DNA of 64,000 nucleotides, from assembly GCA_013416395.1 (NCBI GenBank), contig JACCEP010000015.1, positions 35,067 through 99,066 on the forward strand, written 5' to 3'. The position numbers and the translations under genes were made by a program. Below the pieces are notes generated by a model. That model had not been told where the DNA came from. It saw nothing but the letters and a program-made list of their open reading frames with translations, and did not search any database. Below are positions 39,735 through 50,454 of this stretch, piece by piece; position 1 is the stretch's first letter; each line of letters begins with the position of its first letter. This DNA is from Alcaligenaceae bacterium. Its GTDB lineage: Bacteria; Pseudomonadota; Gammaproteobacteria; Burkholderiales; Burkholderiaceae_B.

Positions 39735-41390
39735 TTAAGGTGTTACCGGCATGGGGTCAGCTGTTCGTCCGCGGATAAGCGACGAAGGATGCGTCTGCAG
39801 GTAATCAGCCAAGGCCCGCAATGAACGTGCAGCACTACTCAGCTCACGCATGGTGCTTTCAAGGTTGTCATTAAGCGGCGAGTTTTGATCCAGCATGCGG
39901 CCAATGCGTGCTACTGACTTTTCTGCCGTACGCAACAGAGATGTTGCCTGCGGTGCGACCTTGCCATCAAGATTGCGTATGAGCAGATCCAGCGACTTCA
40001 GGCTTTCATGCAACTCTTTGCCAAGATCATCAAACGGTATGGCCTCTACCTTGTCGACGATGCTGCTGATCTGCTGCTGAAGCCGATCAAAACTGCCCGC
40101 TACGGTTGGTATGGGGAATGGGGATAGCGTGGTATCCATGGCAAGCGGAGGCGCATCGGGGAAAAAGTCGAGCGCAATGTATTGCTGGCCAGTTAGCAAA
40201 TTGGCAGCACGCATTTGGCCGCGCAGCCCATGCAGTATCAACGATGACACCAGGCTTACGCCCGGTTTACCATTTTTACCTGCCCGCTCGACCATGCCGT
40301 CGTAAAGGTCACCCAAACGCAAGGGGTACAGGTTAGCCTGCACCCGGGCATAAAACCGCTTTTTGTCGGCATCATAGGCCAGATCAATATCGGTGACGTT
40401 ACCCAGTTCAAGCCCGCGAAAGTCGATGGGGGCACCCACTTTCAGGCCCCGAACTGACTGCGCAAAGTTCATGACAATAGGAAATGCGACCCCATCGGGA
40501 TCAGCCAGCGCTTTGTCGCGGGTGCTTGCCAGCGCAAAATGCGTATTGGGTGCTGCTTGCCTGGCGTCGCTGCCCTCAGGCGACGCAAATGCAACCCCAC
40601 CCGCTATTACCGACACCAACGAGCCGGTTTCAACCTTGAAACCGTCAGCGTCCAGTGAAACATTAACCCCACCCGCATTCCAGAAGCGTGTGTCGCGGGT
40701 TACGAACTTGTCATGCGGCGCATCAACAAACACCTGTATGTTGACGGCGTCTCCCTTGGCGTCAAGCGAATACCCCACCACCTGCCCAACCTGGATTTTA
40801 CGAAAATAAACGGGTGCGCCAATATCAAGCGAGCCCAGGTCGTTGGAAACCAGCACAAAGCGTGTTCCAGGCCGACCACTGCGGATCTCGGGCGGCTGCT
40901 CCAGTCCTTCAAACTGGTATACGGGGCTGGCTTTTTCGTCGAGCTTTTGGGGAGCGTCCACGCTAATGTAGGCGCCTGACAAAAGCGTTCCTAAACCCGT
41001 AACGCCGCTTATGCCCAGACGAGGTCTCACGACCCAGAACCGGCTGTCTTTCTGTGTAATGTATTCAGACCCATCGCGATCAAGCTCGGCGCTGACCAGC
41101 ACTGTTTTCCGGTCTGGTGCCACCTTGATGCCGGTTACCATGCCGATGACCACGTCTTTATAACGAACACGTGTCTGCCCTACTTCGAGCCCGTCAGCCG
41201 AATCAAAACTGATGGTAACCGTAGGCCCTGTGTGAAGCCAGTCGCGAAACAGCAAAGACGCGCCAACCAGCACGGCGACAAGAGGCACCAGCCATATCCA
41301 TGAGAAACGGGTTTCTCGGCGTGTTTTTACTCTGGGCTTTTCAACCCGTGCAGGTGGCGCAGAATCTGTATTATTTTCGTCTTCGTTCAT
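39735..41390 (-). CDS. pqiB: Intermembrane lipid transport protein PqiB (MCE domains)
   Basis: 551 residues. One N-terminal membrane anchor (FSWIWLVPLVAVLVGASLLF, about 28-47) is followed by three MCE domains beginning GPTVTISFDSADGLEVGQTR, PGTRFVLVSNDLGSLDIGAP and, further on, FPIVMNFAQSVRGLKVGAPI. A helical C-terminal segment (about 440-530) with repeated leucines would form the needle that spans the periplasm. Together with PqiA and PqiC this is a complete MCE lipid-transport system thought to protect the envelope. Start overlaps the pqiA stop by 4 bases. Confidence 0.94.
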   Translation of the reverse strand: MNEDENNTDSAPPARVEKPRVKTRRETRFSWIWLVPLVAVLVGASLLFRDWLHTGPTVTISFDSADGLEVGQTRVRYKDVVIGMVTGIKVAPDRKTVLVSAELDRDGSEYITQKDSRFWVVRPRLGISGVTGLGTLLSGAYISVDAPQKLDEKASPVYQFEGLEQPPEIRSGRPGTRFVLVSNDLGSLDIGAPVYFRKIQVGQVVGYSLDAKGDAVNIQVFVDAPHDKFVTRDTRFWNAGGVNVSLDADGFKVETGSLVSVIAGGVAFASPEGSDARQAAPNTHFALASTRDKALADPDGVAFPIVMNFAQSVRGLKVGAPIDFRGLELGNVTDIDLAYDADKKRFYARVQANLYPLRLGDLYDGMVERAGKNGKPGVSLVSSLILHGLRGQMRAANLLTGQQYIALDFFPDAPPLAMDTTLSPFPIPTVAGSFDRLQQQISSIVDKVEAIPFDDLGKELHESLKSLDLLIRNLDGKVAPQATSLLRTAEKSVARIGRMLDQNSPLNDNLESTMRELSSAARSLRALADYLQTHPSSLIRGRTADPMPVTP

Positions 41391-42703
41391 GATGTGGCCC
41401 TGTCATGGGCACCAATTGGGCCTGACTGCTGTGGTTGGTCGACGAGCGTAGCGGCCTGTACAACGGCTGTGCTACGGCCTGGTGCGGTATCCCAGCCCCG
41501 TCGCGGATCATAGCTTGCTGCGGCCAGCATCGTCAAAACGACCACCATGCCGAAACTGGCAGCCCCCGGCCCGGCGACAACCTGCGACACCCCTGGAAAG
41601 TTGGCCATGGTCGTCATCAGTATTACAACAAACACATCAAGCATGGACCAGTGCCCAATAAAATTGATGAACTCATACTGACGAGTGCGCTGTTGCTGTA
41701 TGGACGCGCCGTTCCATCGGCGACGCAGCATGAGTAGTATAAGCACAAGTAATTTGGTGCCGGGCACGACGACACTGGCCACGAATACGATAAGGGCGAG
41801 GTCCCATGAACCCAGGCGCCAGAACTCAATGACGCCGCCAAGTATGGTGTGCTCACTAACCCCTGTCGGAGTACGGATACCCATGACCGGCAGTACGTTG
41901 GCCGGTATGTAGACCACGCAGGCTGCAATAATAAGGGCCCATACCCTGGCAAACATATGTGGCTTGCGCACATGGACATGTGCACCGCAACGCTGGCACC
42001 CGGCATCAGTACTGGCCTCGCCTGCGGGTTGCAGATATCCGCAGGTTTCGCATTGTGCGACACCTTGCCGCACCCCGCCTTCACCCGAAACCGCCACCAG
42101 CCCCGCATCTTCGGCGTAATGCCAGAGATGATGGGCCGACATACGGCTGAGCGCCGTCATGATAAAAGCCAGTACTGCGAAGGCCCACGTGGCAGGCCCT
42201 ACCGTGAGCAAGGCGATGCCAGAGAATTTGACCATGGCAACCAGAATACCCAGCATGAGCACGGGAATCATGCTCCAGGGTTCACTCCATTTAAGCAACC
42301 GCATGCCTGCACTGAAATCCATGGGCAGACGCCCTGAACGCACGGCTGACAAAGCCCAAAACACCAAAACCAACTGGGTAAGTGGCATCCAGAAGCCAGC
42401 CAGCCCGGTCATGATGGAGAGGGTTCGATGCCCTTGCTGCCAAGTAAGGTACAAGGCCTGCGGCAACGACGCTTCAACTACCATGCCCTGGAGCCGCAGC
42501 GTGGCAATGGGGTACAGATTGGCAATGGCGAATACCACCAGGCCTGTGACAACCAGCGCGAGCCAGCTATTAAGCGTTAAGATGCTTTGCCTATACAGCT
42601 CGGCGCCGCAGCGCCTGCAGGCAGCTACGGCGCCGTTTTCAAGACGCACACGCTCGTGTATCGTGCCACATTGCGAGCAACCTATAAGTGGCACTTCTCC
42701 CAT
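41387..42703 (-). CDS. pqiA: PqiA inner-membrane protein (paraquat-inducible protein A)
   Basis: 438 residues with two tandem PqiA modules. Each has a cysteine pair motif before four membrane spans: CSQCGTIHERV ... CRRCGAELYRQ at the N terminus and CETCGYLQP ... CQRCGAHVHVR in the middle, likely rubredoxin-like metal sites. FAIANLYPIATLRLQG and IPANVLPVMGIRT mark the equivalent spans in the two halves. It is the membrane partner of PqiB. Start overlaps the clpA stop by one base (TAATG), so expression is tied to clpA, a link between a protease ATPase and an envelope system that is worth noting. Confidence 0.93.
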   Translation of the reverse strand: MGEVPLIGCSQCGTIHERVRLENGAVAACRRCGAELYRQSILTLNSWLALVVTGLVVFAIANLYPIATLRLQGMVVEASLPQALYLTWQQGHRTLSIMTGLAGFWMPLTQLVLVFWALSAVRSGRLPMDFSAGMRLLKWSEPWSMIPVLMLGILVAMVKFSGIALLTVGPATWAFAVLAFIMTALSRMSAHHLWHYAEDAGLVAVSGEGGVRQGVAQCETCGYLQPAGEASTDAGCQRCGAHVHVRKPHMFARVWALIIAACVVYIPANVLPVMGIRTPTGVSEHTILGGVIEFWRLGSWDLALIVFVASVVVPGTKLLVLILLMLRRRWNGASIQQQRTRQYEFINFIGHWSMLDVFVVILMTTMANFPGVSQVVAGPGAASFGMVVVLTMLAAASYDPRRGWDTAPGRSTAVVQAATLVDQPQQSGPIGAHDRATS

Positions 42704-45018
42704 TAATTGACGAGCTCGGGTTCCGGACGCGATGATGAAGGCTGGCTGTCTGGATCAGGCTTACCCGGAAATATCAGCTCGACCTTGCCGTTGGCATCGA
42801 GGCCTACTTCGACATGCCCGCCATCGACAAGACGGCCAAACAACAACTCGTCGGCCAGCGCACGCCGGATGGTGTCCTGAATAAGCCGCTGCATGGGACG
42901 CGCGCCCATGGCGGGATCAAAGCCCTCTTTAGCCAGATGATCGCGCAGCGCCTGCGAAAACACCACTTCAACCCGTTTTTCGTGCAGCTGGTCTTCGAGC
43001 TGCATGAGGAACTTGTCTACCACGCGCATTATGATGTCGCGCGACAGCGACTTGAAGCTGATGATGGCGTCGAGCCGGTTGCGGAACTCGGGTGTGAAAA
43101 GCCGCTTGATGTCGGCCATTTCATCGCCGGTTTTTTCTGGGGTGGCGAAACCAATGCTGGTGTGGTTAAGTGCCTCGGCCCCCGCGTTAGTCGTCATAAC
43201 AATAATGACGTTGCGGAAGTCAGCCTTGCGACCGTTGTTATCGGTAAGCGTGCCGTGGTCCATGACCTGCAGCAAAATGTTGTAGACGTCAGGATGCGCT
43301 TTTTCGATTTCGTCGAGCAGCAGCACGCAATGTGGCTGCTTGCTGACCGCTTCGGTAAGCAGCCCACCCTGATCAAAGCCCACATACCCCGGAGGCGCGC
43401 CTATAAGACGCGACACGGTGTGGCGCTCCATGTACTCTGACATGTCGAAACGCAGCAGTTCAATGCCCAGGGTAAATGCAAGTTGACGGGCAACCTCGGT
43501 TTTGCCCACACCCGTCGGCCCCGAAAACAGGAAGGAACCTATGGGTTTGTCTGGGCGGCCCAGGCCTGAACGCGCCATTTTAATGGCAGCAGCCAGCGCT
43601 TCGATGGCGTTTTCTTGGCCGAAAACCACGGTTTTCAGATCTCGTTCTAGCGTTGCCAGCTTGTTGCGATCATCATTGGAAACCGATTGCGGCGGAATGC
43701 GGGCGATTTTGGCGACTGTCGCCTGGATTTCGCTTTTGCCAATGGTTTTTTTCTGACGTGACTTGGGTAACAAGCGCTGTGCGGCACCCGCCTCGTCGAT
43801 GACATCAATGGCTTTGTCGGGCAGAAAACGATCGTTGATATAACGAGCTGCTAACTCAGCAGCCGTAGTGATGGCAGCGCTGGTGTACTTGACCCCGTGG
43901 TGCGCCTCAAAATGCCCCTTGAGTCCGCGCAGAATTTGAATGGTTTGTTCTACGGTAGGCTCGGGCACGTCGATTTTTTGAAAGCGACGCGATAAGGCGT
44001 GGTCTTTTTCAAAAATACCTCGATACTCGTTGTATGTAGTAGCGCCCAGACATTTAAGCTGGCCCGATGACAGGGCCGGCTTAAGCAGGTTGGACGCGTC
44101 AAGCGTGCCGCCCGACGCCGACCCGGCACCGATGAGGGTGTGGATTTCGTCAATAAACAGCACTGCATTGCGGTTTTCTTTTAATGACTTGAGCACGCCC
44201 TTGAGACGCTGCTCGAAGTCGCCACGATACTTGGTGCCGGCCAGCAACGCACCCATGTCAAGCGAATAGACCTCAGCGTCTTTGAGTACATCGGGCACTT
44301 CGCCTTTGGTGATGCGCCAGGCAAGGCCTTCGGCAATCGCAGTTTTACCCACGCCTGCCTCACCGACCAGCAAGGGGTTGTTTTTACGCCGGCGACACAG
44401 CACCTGGATGACGCGCTCTACCTCTTGCTCGCGCCCAATGAGCGGGTCAATGCGGCCACGCCGCGCCTCGCCATTAAGATCGGTGGCATAAAGCTCAAGC
44501 GGTGACTTTTGCTGATCTGACTTGGGTTCAACGTCAGAGACCTGCTGAGCCTTGGGCTGTTCGACCGGCGGCTCTTCAGCGGCCTTGGTAATGCCGTGCG
44601 ACAGATAATTGACGACATCAAGCCGACTGACGCCCTGCTGCTGCAGAAAATAAACAGCGTGAGAGTCTTTTTCGCCATACATGGCCACCAGTACATTGGC
44701 GCCGGTAACGGTATTTTTATTGGAGTTACCTGACGAGACATGCATGATGGCGCGCTGGATGACGCGCTGAAACCCGAGCGTAGGCTGAGTATCGACGTCA
44801 TCGGGGCCAGGAAAGATAGGCGTATTTTCATTGATGAATTTACGCAGATCTTGGCGGAGTACGTCGATATTGGCCGAGCACGCGCGCAGCACTTCAGCGG
44901 CCGCTGCATTATCGAGCAAAGAAAGCAGAAGATGCTCGACGGTAATAAATTCGTGTCGCGCACTGCGGGCTTCAACAAACGCCATGTGCAGGCTGACTTC
45001 AAGTTCTTCGGAGATCAC
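42703..45018 (-). CDS. clpA: ATP-dependent Clp protease ATPase subunit ClpA
   Basis: Hexameric AAA+ unfoldase that feeds substrates to ClpP. 771 residues from a GTG start with GGAGG four bases upstream; [20 protein letters not shown] is the family-typical N terminus, so the earlier TTG at 45048 was rejected. N-domain (1-150), then D1 with Walker [16 protein letters not shown] and Walker [13 protein letters not shown], and D2 with [14 protein letters not shown] and [13 protein letters not shown]. The ClpP-binding loop region contains [10 protein letters not shown]. The adaptor gene clpS is 277 bases upstream on the same strand, the usual pairing. The gap between them holds no gene. Confidence 0.95.
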   Translation of the reverse strand: MISEELEVSLHMAFVEARSARHEFITVEHLLLSLLDNAAAAEVLRACSANIDVLRQDLRKFINENTPIFPGPDDVDTQPTLGFQRVIQRAIMHVSSGNSNKNTVTGANVLVAMYGEKDSHAVYFLQQQGVSRLDVVNYLSHGITKAAEEPPVEQPKAQQVSDVEPKSDQQKSPLELYATDLNGEARRGRIDPLIGREQEVERVIQVLCRRRKNNPLLVGEAGVGKTAIAEGLAWRITKGEVPDVLKDAEVYSLDMGALLAGTKYRGDFEQRLKGVLKSLKENRNAVLFIDEIHTLIGAGSASGGTLDASNLLKPALSSGQLKCLGATTYNEYRGIFEKDHALSRRFQKIDVPEPTVEQTIQILRGLKGHFEAHHGVKYTSAAITTAAELAARYINDRFLPDKAIDVIDEAGAAQRLLPKSRQKKTIGKSEIQATVAKIARIPPQSVSNDDRNKLATLERDLKTVVFGQENAIEALAAAIKMARSGLGRPDKPIGSFLFSGPTGVGKTEVARQLAFTLGIELLRFDMSEYMERHTVSRLIGAPPGYVGFDQGGLLTEAVSKQPHCVLLLDEIEKAHPDVYNILLQVMDHGTLTDNNGRKADFRNVIIVMTTNAGAEALNHTSIGFATPEKTGDEMADIKRLFTPEFRNRLDAIISFKSLSRDIIMRVVDKFLMQLEDQLHEKRVEVVFSQALRDHLAKEGFDPAMGARPMQRLIQDTIRRALADELLFGRLVDGGHVEVGLDANGKVELIFPGKPDPDSQPSSSRPEPELVN

Positions 45019-45295
45019 GCTTCCTCCATGACTTATCGGAGCGGACAAACAATTCGATAAATTCTATTCTATGACTAAATCGACGTTGCGTATCAAGATT
45101 AACAAACCGGGATCCCCAATGTAATGCCAAAAACACACACTGGGGGCCATGTCTTTACTATACCCGCTCTTTTTAGGCTTTGTGGCGTTTGCTTACCAGA
45201 ATAGCAGAGCCAGTTTGCGCCCGCACAAACCCAGGCAGGCTAAGTAGCGCCAACAGCCCGGGTCACAGGCAGGGCAAGGCAATGGGCCCACGCAC

Positions 45296-45643
45296 TTATG
45301 CATCGGGCGCGGGTTCCATTATGCATTGAAGGGGGTGCTGGTTGGCGCGTGCCATTTGGCGCACCATTTCAACCCGTGTAGACGCAATGTCTCGTGTGTA
45401 AACCCCGCATACACCGCGCCCTTCGTGATGCACTTTCAACATGATGCGCGCGGCCTCGTCTTCCGTCTTGCCAAATATGCGCTGAAGCACTGCGACCACG
45501 AACTCCATGGGTGTGTAATCGTCATTCAACAGCACGACCTGATACATGGGAGGCGGCGCTAGCTTGGCTAGGCTGCGCTCAACAACTGTATCGCGCTGAT
45601 TATCAATCTGTGTGGCCATAACAAATACACTAGTGGTTTCCAT
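45296..45643 (-). CDS. clpS: Clp protease adaptor protein ClpS
   Basis: Binds the ClpA N-domain and delivers N-end-rule substrates. The core [17 protein letters not shown], with Asn-Asp-Asp of the binding pocket, followed by [20 protein letters not shown], is diagnostic. The N-terminal ~30 residues are polar and flexible as in other ClpS proteins. Three starts are possible (GTG 45655, ATG 45643, ATG 45619), none with a strong Shine-Dalgarno sequence; the middle one gives 115 residues. Divergent from the cold-shock gene 140 bases away. Confidence 0.93.
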   Translation of the reverse strand: METTSVFVMATQIDNQRDTVVERSLAKLAPPPMYQVVLLNDDYTPMEFVVAVLQRIFGKTEDEAARIMLKVHHEGRGVCGVYTRDIASTRVEMVRQMARANQHPLQCIMEPAPDA

Positions 45644-45783
45644 AGTTGACGGCACATGGGCAATTGCCCATTATCAAAGTATTCTGAGTGCCAGGAAGCA
45701 GTATGCGTGCCAGAATCCGTAAGGCTAAAGGTAACCCTTGTAGTCAAGTTTCAATTTAACACTATAGTCGAGAGGCAGTCCGC

Positions 45784-46029
45784 ATGTCCGATTCCACCAC
45801 AACCTCCGCCCCCGGGGAAACCCAAGCGCTGACTGGCACAGTCAAATGGTTTAATGACGCCAAAGGGTTTGGGTTTATTACCCCAGACAACGGAGGTGAA
45901 GATCTTTTCGCACATTTTTCATCCATACAGATGAATGGCTTCAAAACCCTGAAAGAAGGCCAGAAAGTCGCTTTTGAAATCGCGCAGGGGCCCAAAGGCA
46001 AGCAAGCGCTTAACATTACGGCGGCCTGA
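45784..46029 (+). CDS. Cold-shock-domain protein (CspA family)
   Basis: An 81-residue OB-fold RNA chaperone. After a short Ser/Thr-rich leader (about 15 residues longer than classic Csp proteins) come [20 protein letters not shown] with RNP1 (KGFGFI) and [14 protein letters not shown] with RNP2. FAHFS in place of FVHFS is common in betaproteobacterial members. The upstream region carries an AT-rich stretch with a TATAGT element 17 bases before the Shine-Dalgarno-like GAGAGG, a likely -10. A strong terminator follows 77 bases after the stop. Confidence 0.95.
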   Translation: MSDSTTTSAPGETQALTGTVKWFNDAKGFGFITPDNGGEDLFAHFSSIQMNGFKTLKEGQKVAFEIAQGPKGKQALNITAA

Positions 46030-46105
46030 ATCCAATAACTGGAAGCCTCGGGCTCCTTTTACCGCCATCAGCATTTAATAACAATGTATAAAATAATAAA
46101 AACTC

Positions 46106-46131
46106 CAGGGCCTATTGGCCCTGTTTTTTTT
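46106..46131 (+). terminator. Intrinsic terminator after the cold-shock gene
   Basis: CAGGGCC, a TATT loop, GGCCCTG and eight T residues: a perfect 7-base stem. It ends 16 bases before the DUF192 gene's likely ATG, so that gene probably relies on read-through or on a promoter inside this stretch. Confidence 0.9.
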
Positions 46132-46146
46132 CGTAGACACACTCTC

Positions 46147-46653
46147 ATGACAAGCAACATGCCGCCCTGCCACAGCCGCCGCCGCGAAAACCTGACCACC
46201 CGCAAAGGGCTTGTACGCATGGCGCAGACGGCTTGCATGGTGGCCATGGCTGCACTGCTCATGCCACTGGCTGCGTCAGCCCAGCAGGCCTTCTTGCTGC
46301 CCAGAGCGCAGCTTGAGATCAACAACGTGACCATACAGGCTGAGGTGGCTGCAACCGATGCGTCACGATCGTATGGGCTGATGAACCGCATGTCGCTACC
46401 CGAAAACCAGGGCATGCTATTTGTATTTGAACAAGTGGACGCGCCGTGCTTCTGGATGAAAAACACACCGCTGCCGCTGTCCATTGCCTTTATCGACCCA
46501 AACGGCACCATAAGCAACATTGCCGACATGCAGCCGCTCAGTCTTGATGCTCACTGCCCTACCGCGCAAGTGCTGTACGCACTTGAAATGGAACAAGGCT
46601 GGTTCGCCCGCCATGATATTAAAGCGGGCGACAGGGTAAAAAACCTTCCGTAG
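46147..46653 (+). CDS. DUF192 family exported protein
   Basis: A small secreted or periplasmic protein (168 residues) of unknown function. The DUF192 core is clear: ATDASRSYGLMNRMSLPENQ, GMLFVFEQVDAPCFWMKNTP and SIAFIDPNGTISNIADMQPL, with the family's conserved W-M-K-N-T and the late MEQGWFARHDIKAGDRV. The N terminus contains a basic stretch then a hydrophobic segment ending LAASA-QQ, a signal peptide. The start is uncertain between ATG 46147 and the ATG at 46219 (MAQTACMVAMAAL), which would leave a shorter signal. A terminator lies directly upstream. Confidence 0.86.
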   Translation: MTSNMPPCHSRRRENLTTRKGLVRMAQTACMVAMAALLMPLAASAQQAFLLPRAQLEINNVTIQAEVAATDASRSYGLMNRMSLPENQGMLFVFEQVDAPCFWMKNTPLPLSIAFIDPNGTISNIADMQPLSLDAHCPTAQVLYALEMEQGWFARHDIKAGDRVKNLP

Positions 46654-46697
46654 CTATTTGGCAGGCACAAGCCCACGGCCAAGGCCGATTGTCAGAC

Positions 46698-47903
46698 TCA
46701 GACGCGTTCGAGAATGACGGCGATGCCCTGGCCGACCCCAATACACATGGTGCACAGTGCATAACGGCCACCGGTGCGATGCAGTTGGTTGACAGCCGTA
46801 AGCGCCAGACGCGCACCGCTTGCGCCCAGGGGGTGACCTAAAGCAATGGCACCACCATAAGGGTTGACGCGCGGGTCGTTGTCTGCAACGCCCAGCATAC
46901 GCAGCACGGCCAGGCCTTGGGCGGCGAAGGCTTCGTTCAATTCGATAACGTCCATTTGGTCGATGCTCAAACCTGCAAGCGCCAACACTTTTTCAGATGC
47001 GGGAGCTGGGCCAATGCCCATAATGCGCGGCTCAACGCCAGCGGTAGCCATGGCTACAACCCGTGCACGCGGTGTCAGGCCATGCTCTTTGGCCGCTTTC
47101 TCAGAAGCGATAAGCAGTGCTGCAGCACCGTCGTTTACACCTGAGGCATTGCCAGCGGTGATGGTGCCGTCGGCACGGACAATAGGCTTGAGGCGGGCCA
47201 GTGTCTCGAGCGTGGTTTCACGGGGATGCTCGTCTTTATCGACGATAAGCGCATCGCCTTTGCGCTGAGCAATGGATACCGCCGTGATTTCATCTTTGAA
47301 ATGGCCGGCCTTCTGGGCAGCTGCCGTCTTGGACTGGCTGGCCAGTGCGAAGGCGTCTTGGTCTTCACGATTGACCTTGAACTGATCCGCCACGTTTTCA
47401 GCGGTTTCTGGCATGGAATCGACACCGTACTGCTGCTTCATGAGTTTGTTGACGAAGCGCCAGCCTATGGTCGTGTCGAAAATGGCGGCATTACGCGAAA
47501 AGGCGGTGTCAGCCTTGCCCATGACAAAAGGCGCGCGGCTCATGCTTTCAACCCCGCCAGCAAGGATGAAGCTGGCATCGCCAGCCTTGATGGCGCGCGC
47601 AGCGGTGCCCACGGCGTCAAGCCCTGAACCACACAAGCGGTTAATCGTGCCACCCGGTGCAGAAACCGGAAGCCCTGCAAGCAGTGCCGCCATGCGGGCC
47701 ACGTTGCGGTTGTCTTCGCCTGCCTGATTGGCGCAGCCCATGAGCACGTCATCAAGACGCGACCAGTCTACGTCTGGATTGCGTTCCATCAGCGCCTTGA
47801 ACGGAATTGCCGCCAGGTCATCGGTACGTACCTGGGCCAGTGAGCCGCCGTAGCGTCCGAATGGTGTACGTATGGCGTCACAGATAAATGCGTCAATTGT
47901 CAT
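46698..47903 (-). CDS. pcaF: Thiolase, 3-oxoadipyl-CoA thiolase-like
   Basis: A 401-residue degradative thiolase. The nucleophilic cysteine is in [18 protein letters not shown], the active-site His in [14 protein letters not shown] and [17 protein letters not shown], and the second cysteine in [14 protein letters not shown]. The sequence [26 protein letters not shown] split over the N terminus and [20 protein letters not shown] closely resemble PcaF/PaaJ, which cleave 3-oxoadipyl-CoA to succinyl-CoA and acetyl-CoA at the end of the beta-ketoadipate and phenylacetate pathways. No other gene of those pathways is nearby, so a general acetyl-CoA acetyltransferase role is not excluded. Confidence 0.88.
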   Translation of the reverse strand: MTIDAFICDAIRTPFGRYGGSLAQVRTDDLAAIPFKALMERNPDVDWSRLDDVLMGCANQAGEDNRNVARMAALLAGLPVSAPGGTINRLCGSGLDAVGTAARAIKAGDASFILAGGVESMSRAPFVMGKADTAFSRNAAIFDTTIGWRFVNKLMKQQYGVDSMPETAENVADQFKVNREDQDAFALASQSKTAAAQKAGHFKDEITAVSIAQRKGDALIVDKDEHPRETTLETLARLKPIVRADGTITAGNASGVNDGAAALLIASEKAAKEHGLTPRARVVAMATAGVEPRIMGIGPAPASEKVLALAGLSIDQMDVIELNEAFAAQGLAVLRMLGVADNDPRVNPYGGAIALGHPLGASGARLALTAVNQLHRTGGRYALCTMCIGVGQGIAVILERV

Positions 47904-48113
47904 GGAAGATGCCTGCAGAGAAGTTGTGGGTCAGTGTGTTTTGCACTGCGAAACACATGCATTGAGCGGGCGCGCAAAGCGCTGCCGGAAAAACGCAATG
48001 ATAGCGCACCACATCATTATTGAGACCGGGTAAAGGCCTGTTGTCCACACCATGGCCGTTTCGCGAACTTGATACAGAAAGCCCCGATTAGTAGGTGACC
48101 GTATTCTTGAAAC

Positions 48114-48169
48114 AAAAAACCCCCGGTTGTATGCGACCGTCTTTACGATGGTATGCAACAAACCGAGGG
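48114..48169 (-). terminator. Long imperfect hairpin with T tract behind sodB
   Basis: Read on the minus strand, CCCTCGGTTTGT pairs with ACAACCGGGGG, and an inner part continues with ACCATC/GACGGT pairs and wobbles, followed by six T residues. It lies 95 bases after the sodB stop and before pcaF, so it probably ends the sodB transcript. The stem is longer and less perfect than a typical terminator. The adjoining 48080-48112 repeats part of the same sequence in degenerate form. No gene is supported in 47904-48263. Confidence 0.65.
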
Positions 48170-48263
48170 CAGTGGAAGCTTGGCGGCTGAACCAACCGCG
48201 TCAGACCTAGCCTGAACTGATCAGTACATGACCGGCAGCGTCTGACGCATAGCCGTCAGCGGA

Positions 48264-48839
48264 TTAGCCCAGATTGGAGGCGGCAAAATCCCAGTTAGCG
48301 AGCTTCCAGAAGCTTTCGAGGTACTTGGGGCGTGCATTACGGTAATCAATGTAGTACGCGTGTTCCCAGACGTCACAGGTTAGCAGCGCAACGTCGTCAG
48401 TCGTGAGCGGTGTTGCGGCATTGCTGGTGTTGACGATATCAAGCGAACCGTCTGTTTTCTTTACCAGCCATGTCCAGCCCGAGCCAAAGTTGCCAGCTGC
48501 CGACTTGTTGAATGCTTCTTTGAAAGCATCGACACTGCCCCACTTGGCGTTGATGGCCTCGAGCAGTTTGCCGGATGGCTCGCCAGCTTTAGGCGACATG
48601 GAATTCCAGTAAAACGTGTGATTCCATACTTGGGCTGCGTTGTTGAAAACACCACCGGAAGATTTCTTGACGATTTCTTCAAGCGAAGCGGACTCGAATT
48701 CAGTGCCGGCGACCAGATTGTTCAGGTTGGTGACGTACGACTGATGGTGCTTGCCATAGTGATACTCGAGGGTTTCCTTGGAAATAGTAGGAGCCAGCGC
48801 ATCAAGAGCGTAGGGGAGCGGAGGAAGCGTAAAAGCCAT
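48264..48839 (-). CDS. sodB: Superoxide dismutase (Fe type)
   Basis: Converts superoxide to hydrogen peroxide in the cytoplasm. 191 residues starting [19 protein letters not shown] after the Met. Metal ligands are in [15 protein letters not shown] (His), [12 protein letters not shown] (His) and [14 protein letters not shown] (Asp and His). The [11 protein letters not shown] and GSGWTWLV sequences and the length fit iron SOD rather than manganese SOD, though metal use cannot be proved from sequence. ATG preferred over upstream in-frame starts; GGAATT is the likely ribosome-binding site. sodB next to xseA is the order known in Bordetella and relatives. Confidence 0.95.
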   Translation of the reverse strand: MAFTLPPLPYALDALAPTISKETLEYHYGKHHQSYVTNLNNLVAGTEFESASLEEIVKKSSGGVFNNAAQVWNHTFYWNSMSPKAGEPSGKLLEAINAKWGSVDAFKEAFNKSAAGNFGSGWTWLVKKTDGSLDIVNTSNAATPLTTDDVALLTCDVWEHAYYIDYRNARPKYLESFWKLANWDFAASNLG

Positions 48840-49069
48840 GTTCAATTCCTTTATAAAAGCCAGTCGAAGTGATCGGTACACATTCAAGCGTGTTGTGTCA
48901 GGCGCAGCCTGGCGCGTAAAGCGCAAGACGCGAAGCACGGGCTTGCAAACATAAAGCCTGCAAGCCGCGACCTGACGTCTGGAGCTTTAAGCATACGGCC
49001 TTAAACCAGCGGAGCCCAGATAACAAACCTGAATTGACCGCGAGTGTGCCGCAAGCACAGACAAGGGAC

Positions 49070-50437
49070 TCAGAGCAAACCGTGTGCCTGTAAAACACTG
49101 ACATGCACACTGCCTTGATCCAGTTCAACGCCGAGCTGTTCGCCAACACTTAAGTCTAACGCATTTTTTACAATGGTCCCGTCGTCTTTACGGACGATGG
49201 CGTACCCTCGATTCAGAATGGTGCGGGGATTAAGCGCCTGCAAAGTTTGCCGTGCGGCTACCAGGCGCTGCGCCCTGCGCTCAATCAATCGCCGGGAAGT
49301 GGCGAGCAGATCACGTCGGGAACGCGCCAGACTCTGCTGCCGAGCGGCCAGATCAGGCCCGGCATACAGCAAACGTGAACGCAGGGCCGCCAAGCTGGTT
49401 GCCCGCCTTTCCTGAGGATGCGCTGCAGCGCGTGCCAGGCGCTGTTTAAGCTGATTCAACTTTTCGCCCTGCTGACGCAAGCGATCTTGGGGCGACACCA
49501 GCAAGGCTGCTGCGCGGTCCAGCCTGAGTGTGGCCCGCTCGAGCAAACGGGCATGGCGCGATGCCAACCCTGTACTTAACACTCTGACGGCATCCAGACA
49601 GCCTTCCCGGCTGCGGCAACACAGCTCTGCCGCCGCTGTCGGTGTGGGCGCACGAAGATCGGCGACAAAATCGGCAATCGTAAAGTCGGTTTCATGCCCC
49701 ACCCCGCTTATAACGGGAATGGGGCTGGAAGCGACGAGACGTGCCAAGGCCTCATCATTAAAGCTCCACAAGTCTTCGAGGCTGCCGCCGCCGCGCACCA
49801 GTAGCAGAGTGTCGACCTCATTGCGGTCTATCGCCTTTTGCAGCGCCTGGCACAACTGCCCCGCGGCGTCCATGCCCTGCACGGGCGCGGGGTAGATAAT
49901 GACGGGCACATGCGGGGCACGCCGTGCAAGCGCCGACAACACGTCACGCAAGGCAGCCGCCGCCAGTGACGTTACGACCCCCACTGCCCGAGGCATGGTT
50001 GAGATCGCCCGTTTACGGCTTTCATCAAACAGCCCTTCAGCAGCGAGCTTTTCTTTGAGCGCCAGAAAAGCCTCGTGCAGATCCCCACGCCCCGCCCGTC
50101 GCATCGCTTCGACCTGCAATTGGTAATCACCGCGGGGTTCGTACAGGGTTACCGTGGCACGAAATTCAAACTTCTCACCGGCCTTGGGCACAAACCCAAC
50201 TGTCTGGGCTCGACCCCGGAACATCACTGCACGGACCGCTGCACGCTCATCTTTGATCGAAAAATACCAATGACCGGACGCCGCCGACGTAAAGTTGGAC
50301 ACTTCGCCGCGCACCCAGATTCTTGAAAACTGCCCCTGCAGCATATCGCCCACACGGCGGTTCAGTTGCCCGACCGTCCAGACCTCATCTGCCCTCTGTT
50401 CTGAGCCGTTTTCTTGAGAAAAGCCACTTGCCATCAT
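49070..50437 (-). CDS. xseA: Exodeoxyribonuclease VII large subunit
   Basis: Single-strand DNA exonuclease subunit of about 455 residues. N-terminal OB-fold: VWTVGQLNRRVGDMLQGQF, IWVRGEVSNFTSAASGHWYF, DERAAVRAVMFRG. Catalytic core: ISTMPRAVGVVTSLAAAALR, LVRGGGSLEDLWSFNDEALA and PVISGVGHETDFTIADFVAD with the conserved GxGHExD. A long Arg/Leu-rich helical region (about 300-400) follows and the C terminus ILNRGYAIVRKDDGTIV is typical. Starts possible at GTG 50449, ATG 50437 or ATG 50434. Confidence 0.95.
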   Translation of the reverse strand: MMASGFSQENGSEQRADEVWTVGQLNRRVGDMLQGQFSRIWVRGEVSNFTSAASGHWYFSIKDERAAVRAVMFRGRAQTVGFVPKAGEKFEFRATVTLYEPRGDYQLQVEAMRRAGRGDLHEAFLALKEKLAAEGLFDESRKRAISTMPRAVGVVTSLAAAALRDVLSALARRAPHVPVIIYPAPVQGMDAAGQLCQALQKAIDRNEVDTLLLVRGGGSLEDLWSFNDEALARLVASSPIPVISGVGHETDFTIADFVADLRAPTPTAAAELCCRSREGCLDAVRVLSTGLASRHARLLERATLRLDRAAALLVSPQDRLRQQGEKLNQLKQRLARAAAHPQERRATSLAALRSRLLYAGPDLAARQQSLARSRRDLLATSRRLIERRAQRLVAARQTLQALNPRTILNRGYAIVRKDDGTIVKNALDLSVGEQLGVELDQGSVHVSVLQAHGLL

Positions 50438-50454
50438 TATTCTGTCCACAGAAG

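Noticed and set aside
47931..48161. 76-residue minus-strand open frame between pcaF and sodB
   Set aside because: Covers the sodB terminator hairpin, no family resemblance and no ribosome-binding site.
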